64,000 nt of DNA, from the NCBI RefSeq assembly GCF_001427825.1, contig NZ_LMGT01000008.1:56340-120339 (forward strand). Direction: 5' to 3'. The position numbers were made by a program, and so were the translations under genes. The notes below the pieces were generated by a model. It was not told where the DNA came from, made no database searches, and was given only the letters and a program-made list of their open reading frames with translations. Each line of letters begins with the position of its first letter. Positions within the stretch are counted from its first letter, which is position 1. Source of the DNA: Brevundimonas sp. Root608 (GTDB taxonomy: Bacteria > Pseudomonadota > Alphaproteobacteria > Caulobacterales > Caulobacteraceae). This document shows, in pieces, positions 1 through 10,262 of the stretch.

Positions 1-868
1 GCTTGAAGGCGCCGAAGCCCTGGCCGGCGTATTCGGCCAGCACGGCCTCGCGGCTCATGTCGGCCAGGGCGGCGTAGATGGTGACGAGGTTCTTCGCCTC
101 GGCGCGGCCCTCGAGGCCTTCGAGGGTCTCCGGCAGCGGATCCGGATCGGTGCGGGCCTTGCGGATCTTGGCCGTGATCGCATCGGCGTCGTCGGTCAGA
201 TTGATGCGCGACTGGTCCGAAGGATCGGACTTGGACATCTTGGCCATGCCGTCGCGCAGGCTCATGACCCGCGGCGCCGGCCCCTGGGTCAGGGGCTCGG
301 GCAGGGGGAAGAAGCCCGGGGCGCTGAAGTCGGTGTTGAACTTCTGGGCGATGTCGCGGGTCAGCTCGAGGTGCTGTTTCTGGTCCTCGCCGGTCGGCAC
401 CTCGGTGGCCTTGTAGAGCAGGATGTCGGCCGCCTGGAGCACCGGATAGGTATAGAGGCCGACGGACGAGCGTTCCTTGTGCTTGCCCGACTTCTCCTTG
501 AACTGGGTCATGCGATCGAGCCAGCCGAGGCGGGCGACGCAGTTGAGGATCCAGGCCAGCTCGGAATGGGCGCGCACCGCCGATTGGGGCCAGATGATCG
601 ACCGGGACGGATCGAGGCCGGACGCCAGATAGGCGGCGGCGATCTCGCGCGTCTGGGCGGTCAGCAGGGCCGGGTCCTGCCAGACGGTGATGGCGTGCAG
701 GTCGGCGACGAACAGGAAACAGGGCGCGCCGCTGTCCTGCAGCTGGGTGAACCGCTTCAGGGCCCCCAGATAGTTGCCCAGATGCAGGGCGCCGGAGGCC
801 TGGATGCCCGACAGGACACGGCGCGGGCCGGTGTAGGCGGGAGCGGCGGCGGGGGAGGCGTCGGTCAT
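1..868 (-). CDS. trpS: Tryptophanyl-tRNA synthetase (3' end outside window)
   Basis: Cytoplasmic enzyme that charges tRNA-Trp with tryptophan using ATP. The reading frame begins at the ATG at 868 ([20 protein letters not shown]) and stays open to the window edge, giving about 289 of the usual 330-340 residues. The class I signature is seen as [12 protein letters not shown] near residue 25-37, and the second signature as AKMSKSD around residue 215. The rest reads as a normal TrpRS with VADLHAITV and [12 protein letters not shown]. The gene lies 41 bases downstream of murJ on the same strand. Only the C-terminal part of the anticodon-binding domain is missing, because the window stops. Confidence 0.96.
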   Translation of the reverse strand, partial: MTDASPAAAPAYTGPRRVLSGIQASGALHLGNYLGALKRFTQLQDSGAPCFLFVADLHAITVWQDPALLTAQTREIAAAYLASGLDPSRSIIWPQSAVRAHSELAWILNCVARLGWLDRMTQFKEKSGKHKERSSVGLYTYPVLQAADILLYKATEVPTGEDQKQHLELTRDIAQKFNTDFSAPGFFPLPEPLTQGPAPRVMSLRDGMAKMSKSDPSDQSRINLTDDADAITAKIRKARTDPDPLPETLEGLEGRAEAKNLVTIYAALADMSREAVLAEYAGQGFGAFK

Positions 869-909
869 GTCGAGGCGCAATGCCCGACCGTCGCCCAAGG
901 AGCAAGCCG

Positions 910-2619
910 TTACTTGCCTGTCCGCCGCAGCAGGCCCTTCACTTCCGCCGGCGTGATCGCCCGGGTGGCGAAGGCCAGACCGATGTAGGCCAGACCCCCG
1001 GCGGCGGTGACCAGCAGCAGGGCGGCCTCCTTGGCGCCGACGCCGATGCCGATGGCGCCGAGGATATCGGCCACCGGCGCCTCGATCCGCGACCGGCCGG
1101 CGGCGGCGAGGCCGACGACCAGCGCCAGACCGGCGGCCGACAGGCCGATGCGGGCCAGGCGCGCCAGAGCCTGGGGGCCGGGCCGGTAGAGCCCGCGGCG
1201 CCAGAGGGTCGCGGCCAGCAGGATCACATTGGTCCAGGCGGCGGCGGACACCGCCGCGGCGATGCCGGCTATGCCCCAGCCGAGGTTGAACAGCCCGATG
1301 GCCAGGGCTGCGTTCACCGCCACGGAGATGAGGGCGAAATTCATCGGCGTCCGGGTGTCGCGCCGGGCGAAGAAGGCGGGCGCGAGGATGCGGATCAGGA
1401 CGAAGGCGGGCACGCCCCAGCCGAACTGGAACAGGGCGCGGGCCGTATTGACGGCGTCCACCTGCAGGAAGGCGCCCCGGGTGAACAGGGCGTCGATCAG
1501 GAAATAGGGCATGGCCATCAGCGCCGCTGCGGCCGGCAGCGTCAGGGCCATGGACAGGATCAGGGCCTCGTCCATCGAGGCCTGTTGCTGGCCGTGATCC
1601 TGCGACGCCACGGCGCGGGACAGGCGCGGCAGAAGGGCGATGCCGATGGCGACGCCGACCAGGCCCAGCGGCAGCTGGTACAGCCGGTCGGCCGTGGCCA
1701 GCCAGGTCCGTCCGCCGGCGACGAAGCTGGACAGGTTGCCCGAGATGAAGACGTTGATCTGGGTCGCGGAGTTGCCGATGGCGGCCGGAATCGCGGTGAT
1801 GATGATGGCTTTCACCGCCGGCGTCAGCCGCGGCAGGGCCAGACGGATGTCGGCGCCCGCCCGGCGCGCAGCCCACCAGCACAGGCCGGCCTGCGAAATT
1901 CCGGCGACGAGCACGGCCCAGGAGGCGGCATAGGCCGCGCCGATCTGGCCGCCCTGGGCCGGGATCACCGCGACCAGCATGATGAGGTTGAGCAGGACCG
2001 GATAGGCGCCCGAGACGATGAACCGTCCGCGCGCGTTCAGCACGCCGCTGAGCAGGGCCGCCACCGCCATGCAGGGCAGGTAGGGCATGGTGATCTGGGT
2101 CAGGACCACCGCCAGCTTGAAGCGCGCCGGATCGTCGAGGAAGCCGACGTTGATCACGGCCATCAGCCACGGCATGGCCAGCTGGGCGACAATGGTCAGC
2201 GCCAGGGTGGCGAAGGCCACCGCCGCCAGGGCGTCCGTGGCGATCTTGTCCGCCACCGCCTCGCCCTCGGTCTCCAGGGTCTTGGCGTAGGCCGGCACGA
2301 AGGCGGCGGCGAAGGCGCCTTCGGCGAAGATGCGGCGGAACAGGTTGGGGAAGTTCAGGGCGGTGTTGTAGGCGTCCGCCGCCGGTCCGACCGAGGCGCC
2401 CAGGGCCGCCGAGATGACGATGTCGCGGGCGAAGCCGGCGAAGCGGCTGACGAGGGTCAGGCCGCTGAAGATCGCCGACGACCGCATCATGCCGCCGCCC
2501 TTGCGCGAGGTGGTGGCCGAGGCCGGCGGCTGAACCATCGGATCGGTTATGGCCGTGGCTGAAGGCACAGGCGGCGCGGCCTCGATCGGTTGGGCTTCAG
2601 GGTCGATCTTTTTGGCCAT
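910..2619 (-). CDS. murJ: Lipid II flippase MurJ (MviN)
   Basis: Inner-membrane flippase of the MOP superfamily that moves lipid II across the membrane for peptidoglycan synthesis. The 569-residue product has a polar N-terminal stretch of about 40 residues followed by the family opening [21 protein letters not shown], then about 14 hydrophobic segments with the usual family length of 510-570. Characteristic MurJ stretches include [18 protein letters not shown] and [18 protein letters not shown]. The extra N-terminal tail (residues 1-42, Pro/Ala-rich) makes an internal start at the MM before RSSAIF possible. It sits 9 bases downstream of glnD and is probably cotranscribed with it. Confidence 0.95.
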   Translation of the reverse strand: MAKKIDPEAQPIEAAPPVPSATAITDPMVQPPASATTSRKGGGMMRSSAIFSGLTLVSRFAGFARDIVISAALGASVGPAADAYNTALNFPNLFRRIFAEGAFAAAFVPAYAKTLETEGEAVADKIATDALAAVAFATLALTIVAQLAMPWLMAVINVGFLDDPARFKLAVVLTQITMPYLPCMAVAALLSGVLNARGRFIVSGAYPVLLNLIMLVAVIPAQGGQIGAAYAASWAVLVAGISQAGLCWWAARRAGADIRLALPRLTPAVKAIIITAIPAAIGNSATQINVFISGNLSSFVAGGRTWLATADRLYQLPLGLVGVAIGIALLPRLSRAVASQDHGQQQASMDEALILSMALTLPAAAALMAMPYFLIDALFTRGAFLQVDAVNTARALFQFGWGVPAFVLIRILAPAFFARRDTRTPMNFALISVAVNAALAIGLFNLGWGIAGIAAAVSAAAWTNVILLAATLWRRGLYRPGPQALARLARIGLSAAGLALVVGLAAAGRSRIEAPVADILGAIGIGVGAKEAALLLVTAAGGLAYIGLAFATRAITPAEVKGLLRRTGK

Positions 2620-2628
2620 GTCAGCGCC

Positions 2629-5319
2629 TTAGCGTGGTTCCGGCGCGCGCGATACGGGCTCTTGAGCCGAGCGGCGGCGACCGACTTCGGAGACGTCGCG
2701 CAGGCTGGCCCGAACGGGGGCCGAGACGCGGTGGCCGCCCCGCTCGGTGAAGTCCAGGACGGTTTCCAGATCGGCGCGCAGCGCGTCCAGCTTTGGCCCC
2801 GGCTTCGGCTTTCTGCCCGCCGCGTCGGTGACATAGAAGCTGTCGACCGCGCGCTCGCCGAAGCCGGCGATATGGGCCGAACGGATCGAAAGGCGGTGGA
2901 TGGCGAAGGCCCGGGCCAGGTCGGCCAGCAGGCCGGGGCGGTCGGCGCCCGACACCTCGACCACGGCGGCGGTGGGGCTTTCGTCCAGATCGACCATGGC
3001 CGTGGGCCGCACGTCGAAGGCGGCGCGGCGCGGATTGGGCGGGGCGACCGGCGGCGGCGCCGTGGGAACGCCGCCGCGCGCCGCCGTCTCAAGCCCCTCG
3101 ATCAGCCGGGTCAGTCGGCGCGGCTCGGCCTGGCCGTAGGGAGCGCCGCCCCCGTCCTGAAGCTCGAACACGTCCAGAGCCGTGCCGTCGGGGGCAGTGG
3201 CGACACGCGCGCCGACGACGTCTGCCCCGGCGGCGGCGAGGGCGTCGGCGAGATCGACGAACAGGCCCGGTCGGTCGCGGGCGGCGACGGCGACGCGGGT
3301 GGCGGCGCGCTCATCCTCCCCGCTCTCCTCGACCGTCAAGGCCTCGGCGGCGGCGCCGTCGGCGCGGGCGCGGGCGACCAGTGCGGGATAGTCGTCCAGC
3401 GGATCGGCGTGGGTGACGTCCTCGCCCCGGAACACGCCCTCGGTGCGCAGATAGAGGTCGCGGATGAGATTGCCCTTCCAGGCGTTCCAGACGCCGGGCC
3501 CGACGGCGCGGATGTCGGCCACGGTCAGGATCAGCAGGGTCCGCAGCCGCTCGGGGTCGCCGACCAGCCGGGTGAAGGCGCGGACCGTCGCCGGGTCCGA
3601 GACGTCGCGCTTCTGGGCGTAGTCGCTGAGGGCCAGGTGGTTGCGCACGAGCCAGACCACGAACTCGGTGCGGCGCGGGTCGAGGCCCAGCCGGTCGCAG
3701 GCGCGGCGCGCGGCGATGGCCCCGTCTTCCAGCTGGCCGCGGTCGCCGCCCTTGCCGACGTCGTGCAGCAACATGGCCAGCATCAGGGCCTCGAAATCGT
3801 CGATGCGGTGGACGATCTCGGTCGAGGACGGATGGTCCGCCTTGAGCTTGCCGCGCCAGATGTCGTTGATGATGCCGATGGCCTGCAGCGTGTGCTCGTC
3901 GACCGTATAGGCGTGGTACATGTTGAACTGGGTCTGACCGACGATCCGCCCCCATTCGGGCAGGAACCGGCCCAGCAGGCCGGTCTCGTTCATCAGCGTC
4001 AGGACGCGGTAGGGGCGCTGGCCGTGGGCCAGGATGTCGAGGAAGGCGCGGGTGGCCTCGGGGTCGCGGCGCAGCGACGGGGTCACCAGCGACAGCGACC
4101 GGCTGACGGCCGAGAAGGCGTCGGGGTGCAGGTCCAGATCGTGTTCGTCCGCCGTGCGGAACAGCATCAGCAACTTTTCAGGCGCGGCGGCGAAGACCTC
4201 GGGGCCTGTGACCGACAGGCGGCCGGCGTCCTCGGTGAAGCCCTCGACGCCGAGCTTGCGTTTGCGGCCCGGGATCAGGCGCGACAGGCTCATGGTCGGC
4301 TTCTGCTGGCGCGCCTCCAGCTTGGCCGACATGGCGCGGGTCAGGGCGCCGACGTCGCGAGCGACGAGGAAATACCGGCGCATGAAACGCTCGACCGCCG
4401 GCTCGTCGCCGCGTCCGCGCCAGCCCATGCGGCGGGCCACCTCGGGCTGGAGGTCGAACGTCAGCTTTTCCTCTGCCCGCCCGGCCGTCAGGTGCAGATG
4501 CGCCCGGGTGCGCCAGAGAAAGTCGAAGGCTTCCTCGAAGGTCCGGCGTTCGCGGGCGGTCAGCAGGTCGTCCAGCACCCGGGCGCCCAGCGGGCTTTCG
4601 GGGGCCAGGGAGCGGGCGATCCAGAACAGGGTGTTGAGGTCGCGCAGGCCGCCCTTGCCGTCCTTGACGTTGGGCTCGACGCGATAGCGGACGGCGCCGG
4701 ATTTCTGGTGGCGCAGGTCGCGCTCCACCAGTTTGGCGGCGATGAAGGGGCGGGGATCGGCCCGCGTCACGAAGGTCCGGAAGCGGGCGATGAAGTCCTG
4801 GGCCAGACGGTCGTCGCCGGCCAGGGGCCGCGCCTCCAGCAGGGTGGTGCGGATCACCATGTCGGACTTCGCCAGCGCCAGGCATTCGTCGATCGACCGC
4901 GCCGACTGGCCGACCTTCACGCCCAGGTCCCACAGGACGTAGAGCATGAATTCGATCACCTGTTCGGTCCGCGGGATGGGTTTCCACGGACGCAGGAACA
5001 GCAGGTCCAGGTCCGAGAAGGGCGCCAGCACGCCCCGGCCGTAGCCGCCCACCGCGATCAGGCTGAGCCGCTCGGCCTCGGTCGGATTGTGGGCGGGATA
5101 GAGGGTCTCGGTGGTGAAGCGCCAAAGGGCGATCAGCAGCTCGTCGGCGGCGAGGGAATAGAGCCGGGCCACCTCGACGCCCTCGCCCCCGGCGTCGAGG
5201 CGGCGGGCGGCGCGGGATTGGGCGGCGGCGTAGCTTTCGCGCAGGATTTCGGCGACCGCCTTGCGCACATCGGGGGCGGACGCGGCGTCAACCAGCCGGT
5301 CGTCGAGGGCGGGGGTCAC
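2629..5319 (-). CDS. glnD: Bifunctional uridylyltransferase/uridylyl-removing enzyme GlnD
   Basis: Nitrogen sensor that uridylylates PII proteins when glutamine is low and removes UMP when glutamine is high. I place the start at the GTG at 5319, which overlaps the mutS stop as GTGA and gives 896 residues, close to the family norm of 900-940; the longer open frame upstream is Arg-rich shadow sequence. Domains in order: nucleotidyltransferase with GGYGRG and DLDLL near residues 108-120, HD phosphohydrolase with HAYTVDEHT and LLHDVGKG in the middle, then two C-terminal ACT domains (RDRPGLFVDLADALAAAGA and ADRPGLLADLARAFAIHRL). Translation is probably coupled to mutS. Confidence 0.95.
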   Translation of the reverse strand: MTPALDDRLVDAASAPDVRKAVAEILRESYAAAQSRAARRLDAGGEGVEVARLYSLAADELLIALWRFTTETLYPAHNPTEAERLSLIAVGGYGRGVLAPFSDLDLLFLRPWKPIPRTEQVIEFMLYVLWDLGVKVGQSARSIDECLALAKSDMVIRTTLLEARPLAGDDRLAQDFIARFRTFVTRADPRPFIAAKLVERDLRHQKSGAVRYRVEPNVKDGKGGLRDLNTLFWIARSLAPESPLGARVLDDLLTARERRTFEEAFDFLWRTRAHLHLTAGRAEEKLTFDLQPEVARRMGWRGRGDEPAVERFMRRYFLVARDVGALTRAMSAKLEARQQKPTMSLSRLIPGRKRKLGVEGFTEDAGRLSVTGPEVFAAAPEKLLMLFRTADEHDLDLHPDAFSAVSRSLSLVTPSLRRDPEATRAFLDILAHGQRPYRVLTLMNETGLLGRFLPEWGRIVGQTQFNMYHAYTVDEHTLQAIGIINDIWRGKLKADHPSSTEIVHRIDDFEALMLAMLLHDVGKGGDRGQLEDGAIAARRACDRLGLDPRRTEFVVWLVRNHLALSDYAQKRDVSDPATVRAFTRLVGDPERLRTLLILTVADIRAVGPGVWNAWKGNLIRDLYLRTEGVFRGEDVTHADPLDDYPALVARARADGAAAEALTVEESGEDERAATRVAVAARDRPGLFVDLADALAAAGADVVGARVATAPDGTALDVFELQDGGGAPYGQAEPRRLTRLIEGLETAARGGVPTAPPPVAPPNPRRAAFDVRPTAMVDLDESPTAAVVEVSGADRPGLLADLARAFAIHRLSIRSAHIAGFGERAVDSFYVTDAAGRKPKPGPKLDALRADLETVLDFTERGGHRVSAPVRASLRDVSEVGRRRSAQEPVSRAPEPR

Positions 5320-8009
5320 CGGCGGCCCAGACCCTTCAGCCGGTACAGGGCCTCGAGCGCCTCGCGCGGGGACAGTTCGTCGGGTTCGATGGCCTGAAGC
5401 GCGTCCTCGACGGCGGACGAACGCGGGGGCGGCGGGGCCTCCGCCATGGCGAACAGGGGCAGGTCGTCGAGGCTGATCGCGGCGCCCTTCTCGCCCTCCA
5501 GACGTTCCAGCACCTCGCGGGCGCGGCTGACGACGGCGGCGGGGACGCCGGCCAGTCTGGCGACCTGGACGCCGTAGCTGCGGTCGGCGGCGCCGGGGGC
5601 GGCCTCGTGCAGGAAGACGAGATCGCCGTTCCACTCCTTGGCCACCATGGACAGGTTGCAGACGTGGGCCAGCCGCGTCTCGAGTCCCGCCAGCTCGTGA
5701 TAGTGGGTGGCGAACAGGGTGCGGGCCCGGTTGCGGTCGTGCAGGGCCTCGGCGACGGCCCAGGCGATGGCGAGGCCGTCATAGGTGGCGGTCCCCCGGC
5801 CGATCTCGTCCAGCACCACGAAGCTGCGTTCGGTGGCCTGGGTCAGGATGGCGGCGGTCTCGACCATCTCGGTCATGAAGGTGGAGCGGCCGCGGGCGAG
5901 GTCGTCGCCGGCGCCGACGCGGCTGAACAGCCGGTCGACCACGCCGAGACGCATGGCGCGGGCGGGCACGAAGGCGCCGGCCTGGGCGAGGACGACCAGC
6001 AGGGCATTCTGGCGCAGGAAGGTCGACTTGCCCGCCATGTTCGGGCCGGTCACGATCGACAGGCGGGCGCAGGCCGCGCCGGAGCCGTCGAGCCGGCAGT
6101 TGTTGGGCGTGTACGGATCGCCCTGCGCCTTCACCGCCGCCTCGACCACGGGATGGCGGCCGGCGGTGACTTCGAAACATGTCGTGTCATCGACGGCCGG
6201 GCGGACGGCGCCGACCTCTTCGGCCCATTCGGCGAGGGCGGAATGGGCGTCCAGCTCCGCCAGAGCCTCGGCCACGGCCTGAAGCGGTTGAGCGAGCGAC
6301 TGAACCGTTGCGCGCCAGACCTCGAAGGTCTCGCCCTCGATGGCGAGGGCGCGATGGCCGGCCTGGCTGATCTTCGCATCGAGCTCGGACAGTTCGACGG
6401 TGGTGAAGCGGACCTGATTGGCCAGGGTCTGGCGGTGGATGAAGGGGCTCTCGCCGGTCGGGCGCAGCAGCGGTTCGGCGGCCCTGGCGCTGGTCTCGAG
6501 GAAATAGCCCAGCACGGCGTTGTGGCGGATCTTGAACGGCACGCCCGCCTCGGCCACGGCGCGGGCCTCGAGGTCGGCGACGACGCGGCGGCTGTCGTCG
6601 CGCAGGCGGCGGGCCTCTTCCAGCTCGGGACGGTAGCCGGCCGAGACGAAGCCGCCGTCGCGGGCCAGATGCGGCGGCTCGGCGACCAGACCCTCGGCCA
6701 GATCGACCAGAAGGCGGCCGAGATCGGGCGACAGGGTCAGCCGGTCCAGCGCCGCGACGATGCGGGCGGGCGGGCCGGTCAGCGGGTCGCGGGCGGGCGG
6801 GAACAGGCCGGCTAGTCCCTCGGCGATCGACAGGCCGGTGCGGATGGCGACGAGGTCGCGCGGTCCGCCGCGGCCCAGCACGAGCCGCGATGTGGCGCGG
6901 GCGACGTCCGACGAGGCGCGCAGCCCCTCGCGCAGGTCGCGGCGCAGATCGCGGCGCTCCAGCAGCCATTCGACGGCGTCGAGGCCGTGGTTGATGGCCG
7001 TGGTGTCGCGCAGCGGGCGGGCGATGCGTTCGGCCAGCGCGCGCGCTCCGCCCGAGGTGACGGTCCGGTCGATGCAGGCCAGCAGCGACCCTTCGCGCTC
7101 GCCGCGCTGGGTGCGGTCGATCTCGAGGCTGAGCCGGGTCGCCGGATCGATGGCGAGGAAGCCGCTGTCGCCCGAGCGGCGCGGCGGGGACAGGGCGGGA
7201 ATCTTGCCGGCCTGGGTCGTTTCCAGATAGGCGGCGATCAGGCCCAGGGCCGAGACCTCGGCCTCCTCGAAGGCGCCGAAGCCGTCCAGCGAGGCGACGC
7301 CGTACAGCCGCTCGACCCGGACCCGGGCGCCAACCGGCTCGGCGAGAGCCTGAGGCAGGGCCTGGACCACGCCGCCGGAGCCGTCGAGCGCGGCCCTGGT
7401 CGCCTCGTCCGAGAACAGGCGGTCGGGGACCAGCACTTCGGACGGGCGGAAGGACGCGAGGGTCGCGCCGAGGTCTTCCAGCGAACAGGCGACGGCGTCG
7501 ACCGACCCGGCCGACAGCTCGACCACGGCGACGGCGGCGCGGCCCTTGCGGACCGAGACGGCGGCCAGACGATTGGCCCCGCGCGCGTCCAGCAGACTGT
7601 CCTCGGTCAGGGTGCCGGGGGTGACGACGCGGACGATGTCGCGATGGACCACGGCCTTGGAGCCGCGCTTGCGGGCCTCGGACGGGGCCTCCAGCTGTTC
7701 GCAGATGGCGGCCTTGAACCCCTGCCGGATCAGGCGGGCGAGATAGCCGTCGAGGGCGTGGACCGGCACCCCGGCCATGGGGATGTCCTGACCCTGGTGC
7801 TTGCCGCGCTTGGTCAGGGTGATGCCGAGGGCGGCGGAGGCGATCTCGGCGTCCCTGAAGAACAGCTCGTAGAAATCGCCCATGCGGAAAAACACGATGG
7901 CGTCGGGCTGGCTGGCCTTGGCCGCCAGAAACTGCGCCATGACAGGCGTCGTCCCCTCGCTGGACGGGACCGCGTCGGCTTTCGGAGGGTGGACGAGGGG
8001 GGCGTTCAT
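5316..8009 (-). CDS. mutS: DNA mismatch repair ATPase MutS
   Basis: Recognises mismatches and small loops in DNA and starts methyl-directed repair. The 897-residue product has the mismatch-reading motif F46-Y47-E48 in the N-terminal domain (MGDFYELFF), the Walker A loop TGPNMAGKST in the C-terminal ATPase, and the Walker B/signature region VLDEIGRGTATYDG. The C-terminus ends with the short helix-turn-helix tail LSPREALEALYRLKGL. Length is normal. It is the first gene of a mutS-glnD-murJ-trpS run and is divergent from the riboswitch-controlled receptor gene. Confidence 0.97.
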   Translation of the reverse strand: MNAPLVHPPKADAVPSSEGTTPVMAQFLAAKASQPDAIVFFRMGDFYELFFRDAEIASAALGITLTKRGKHQGQDIPMAGVPVHALDGYLARLIRQGFKAAICEQLEAPSEARKRGSKAVVHRDIVRVVTPGTLTEDSLLDARGANRLAAVSVRKGRAAVAVVELSAGSVDAVACSLEDLGATLASFRPSEVLVPDRLFSDEATRAALDGSGGVVQALPQALAEPVGARVRVERLYGVASLDGFGAFEEAEVSALGLIAAYLETTQAGKIPALSPPRRSGDSGFLAIDPATRLSLEIDRTQRGEREGSLLACIDRTVTSGGARALAERIARPLRDTTAINHGLDAVEWLLERRDLRRDLREGLRASSDVARATSRLVLGRGGPRDLVAIRTGLSIAEGLAGLFPPARDPLTGPPARIVAALDRLTLSPDLGRLLVDLAEGLVAEPPHLARDGGFVSAGYRPELEEARRLRDDSRRVVADLEARAVAEAGVPFKIRHNAVLGYFLETSARAAEPLLRPTGESPFIHRQTLANQVRFTTVELSELDAKISQAGHRALAIEGETFEVWRATVQSLAQPLQAVAEALAELDAHSALAEWAEEVGAVRPAVDDTTCFEVTAGRHPVVEAAVKAQGDPYTPNNCRLDGSGAACARLSIVTGPNMAGKSTFLRQNALLVVLAQAGAFVPARAMRLGVVDRLFSRVGAGDDLARGRSTFMTEMVETAAILTQATERSFVVLDEIGRGTATYDGLAIAWAVAEALHDRNRARTLFATHYHELAGLETRLAHVCNLSMVAKEWNGDLVFLHEAAPGAADRSYGVQVARLAGVPAAVVSRAREVLERLEGEKGAAISLDDLPLFAMAEAPPPPRSSAVEDALQAIEPDELSPREALEALYRLKGLGRR

Positions 8010-8084
8010 GAGAGCGCCGCAAGGTGAAGGATTGCGCCGCCCGCCTCAAGCGTCTTGCGCAAGCTGTGCCGCACTGCGACAAGC

Positions 8085-8260
8085 CCGGCAGGCGGTTAAG
8101 GGAACGCGGTGAGACACCGCGGCTGTGCCCGCAACTGTAGGCGGCGAGACGGACGATCACTCCGGGGCTTCGGCTTCGGCGTCACTGGGCAACCGGGAAG
8201 GCGCGATCCTCCGTTTTTGACCCGCAAGCCAGGAAACCTGGCCGCCGACGTCGCTCGTCC
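8085..8260 (+). promoter_or_regulatory. Cobalamin (B12) riboswitch
   Basis: The leader carries the ordered conserved blocks of the adenosyl-/methylcobalamin riboswitch: TTAAGGGAA at about 8096-8104, the B12-box core CCCGCAACTGTA at about 8129-8140, CACTGGGCAACCGGGAAGGC at about 8182-8201, and AAGCCAGGAAACCTGGC at about 8226-8242. The element lies upstream of a TonB-dependent receptor of BtuB type, the usual target, and is expected to shut expression when B12 is plentiful. The exact 5' limit is estimated from the conserved blocks. Confidence 0.93.
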
Positions 8261-8323
8261 GCTGTCCGGGACCAGACAGAGGCGTGGGGCCAACCCTTCC
8301 GCGATGCGGAAGCCGTTCCGTCG

Positions 8324-8375
8324 AAGCGACCCGACCCCAGCGCCGCGCCCCTTTTCGGGACCGGGTCGGTCGCTT
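8324..8375 (+). promoter_or_regulatory. Putative expression-platform hairpin of the B12 riboswitch
   Basis: An inverted repeat pairs AAGCGACCCGACCC (8324-8337) with GGGTCGGTCGCTT (8363-8375), with one bulged base. It lies between the riboswitch aptamer and the start codon at 8424. Only three T residues follow, so as an intrinsic terminator it is weak. It may instead act through the leader fold or through ribosome access. The stem is seen directly; its role is inferred from position. Confidence 0.5.
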
Positions 8376-8423
8376 TCACACGCCGCCGCGCAGCGCCCGC
8401 GCGGGGCCGACGGAGATCCGCGC

Positions 8424-10262
8424 ATGACGCGATCCTTTCTCTACGCCACCGCAGCCGCCGTGCTGTTTCCCTTGTCCGCCCACGCCCAGTCGGCGGACGA
8501 AACTGACGCGCCCCTGCCCGAGGTGGTGGTCACCGCCACCCGCCTGCCGGCCATCGTCGCCGACACGCCGGGCGCACGCGTGATCGACCGGGCGGCGATC
8601 GAGCAGCGCGGGGCCGCGTTCGCCGCGGATATCCTGCAGGACATTCCCGGCCTTTCGGTAGTGCGGTCGGGGGCTTTCGGAGGAGTCGCCCAGGTGCGGA
8701 TACGGGGCGCGACGCCGGGCAAGACGCTGGTGCTGGTCGACGGCGTGCCGGTCAACGATCCGGCCGAGGTCAACGGCGCCTTCGACTTCTCGGGACTGGA
8801 GCTGTCGGACATCGATCGCATCGAGGTGCTGTCGGGCCCGCAGTCCTCGTTGTGGGGATCGGACGCCATCGGCGGGGTCATCGCCTTCACGACGCGCGAG
8901 CTCGAGGGTTTCGGGCTGGATCTGGAGGCCGGGTCGTACGAGACCGTGCGCGGCCGGCTGGCGGCGGGTGTATCGACCGAACGCTACGGCTTCGGGGCCT
9001 GGGTCTTGCATTTCGACACCGACGGCATCTCCGCCGCAGACGCGGCGGACGGCAATCCCGAGCCGGACGGCTTCACCTCGACCACGATGGGCGCGCGGGG
9101 CCGCTACGCCTTCACGCCCGGCGTCGCCTTGGACGGATCGGTCCGCTGGACCGACAGCGACGCGGATCTCGACGGCTATCCAGCCCCGGCCTACGCCCTG
9201 GCCGACACGCTGGATACGCAGGCCAGCGAGCAATGGTCGGGGTTCGGGCGGTTGCGCCTCAACGCGCTGGGACTGGCGCATCAGATCAGCGTCTCGGCGT
9301 CGGACATTTCGCGCGAAACCGTGTCCGCCTTCCCTTCGGTGTTCGAGGCCGACCGGCAGGTGTTTCGCTGGCAGGGGGACGGCTCGGCGGCGGGCGTCGA
9401 CTTCGCCATCGGCGCCGAGCGCGAGGACACCGAGGGCAGCCTGTCCAGCGGCCTGACCGAGGAACTGGGGACGAGTTCGGCCTTCGCCACGGCCCGGATC
9501 GATCCGACCGACCGGCTGAGCCTGACCGGGGCCCTGCGGTTCGATGATACGGACGCCTTCGGCTCGAAGACGACGGGCCGCGTGTCCGGCGCCTTCGAGG
9601 CCGGAGCCGGCTTCATCCTGTCGGCGGCCTGGGGCACCGGGTTCAAGGCGCCGTCGATCAGCCAGGCGGTGTGCGACTTCTGCTTCTCGGCACAGCCCTT
9701 CCCGGTGCTGAGGCCCGAGACGGCCGAGGGCTATGAGGGGGCGATCGGCTGGGGCTCGGCCGACGGCCGCATCGAGGGCCGGCTGACCGCCTACCGGCTG
9801 AAGGTCGAGGACCAGATCACCTATGTCTTCGATCCAGCCACCTTCGACAGCTATTACGTCAACATCGCCGAGACGGCGACGGACGGCGTGGAGTTCGAAG
9901 GGCGCGGCCAGTTGCCGGGCGGGTTCGACCTGACGCTCGCATACGCCTGGACCGACGCCCGGGATGAGACGACCGGGGCGCGGCTGCTGCGCGTGCCGGA
10001 ACAGTCGGGGTCGGCGACCCTGGGCTGGACCGGGCGGCGGCTGACCGGCGCGCTCACCGTTCGGTCGGAAGGCGATCAGGACGACGCCGGCGGGGTCCGC
10101 GAGGCCTTCATCACAGCCAATCTGAACGGGTCCTGGGTGCTGACCGACCGGGTCACGCTGACCGCGCGGATCGAGAATCTGGCGGATGAGCGCTACCAGC
10201 AGGTGTTCGGCTACGGCGAGCCGGGACGGTCCGGTTCTGTCGGGCTCAGGCTGCGCTACTGA
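8424..10262 (+). CDS. btuB: TonB-dependent vitamin B12 receptor
   Basis: Outer-membrane beta-barrel that imports cobalamin with energy from TonB. The start at 8424 is chosen because it has GGAG 8-9 bases upstream and yields a signal peptide ending SAHAQ; the open frame further upstream runs through the riboswitch. The 612-residue product, the length of E. coli BtuB, has a TonB box-like PEVVVTATR just after the signal, a plug domain (DILQDIPGLSV, VRIRGATPGKTLVLVDGVPV, SSLWGSDAIGGVI), and a barrel ending in GLRLRY, with a terminal aromatic as the assembly signal. The B12 assignment rests on the riboswitch plus BtuB-like size; no btuCDF genes are nearby. Confidence 0.92.
   Translation: MTRSFLYATAAAVLFPLSAHAQSADETDAPLPEVVVTATRLPAIVADTPGARVIDRAAIEQRGAAFAADILQDIPGLSVVRSGAFGGVAQVRIRGATPGKTLVLVDGVPVNDPAEVNGAFDFSGLELSDIDRIEVLSGPQSSLWGSDAIGGVIAFTTRELEGFGLDLEAGSYETVRGRLAAGVSTERYGFGAWVLHFDTDGISAADAADGNPEPDGFTSTTMGARGRYAFTPGVALDGSVRWTDSDADLDGYPAPAYALADTLDTQASEQWSGFGRLRLNALGLAHQISVSASDISRETVSAFPSVFEADRQVFRWQGDGSAAGVDFAIGAEREDTEGSLSSGLTEELGTSSAFATARIDPTDRLSLTGALRFDDTDAFGSKTTGRVSGAFEAGAGFILSAAWGTGFKAPSISQAVCDFCFSAQPFPVLRPETAEGYEGAIGWGSADGRIEGRLTAYRLKVEDQITYVFDPATFDSYYVNIAETATDGVEFEGRGQLPGGFDLTLAYAWTDARDETTGARLLRVPEQSGSATLGWTGRRLTGALTVRSEGDQDDAGGVREAFITANLNGSWVLTDRVTLTARIENLADERYQQVFGYGEPGRSGSVGLRLRY

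Noticed and set aside
2590..5397. Plus-strand open frame of 935 codons over glnD
   Set aside because: Composition is that of an antisense shadow; glnD on the other strand has all its catalytic motifs.
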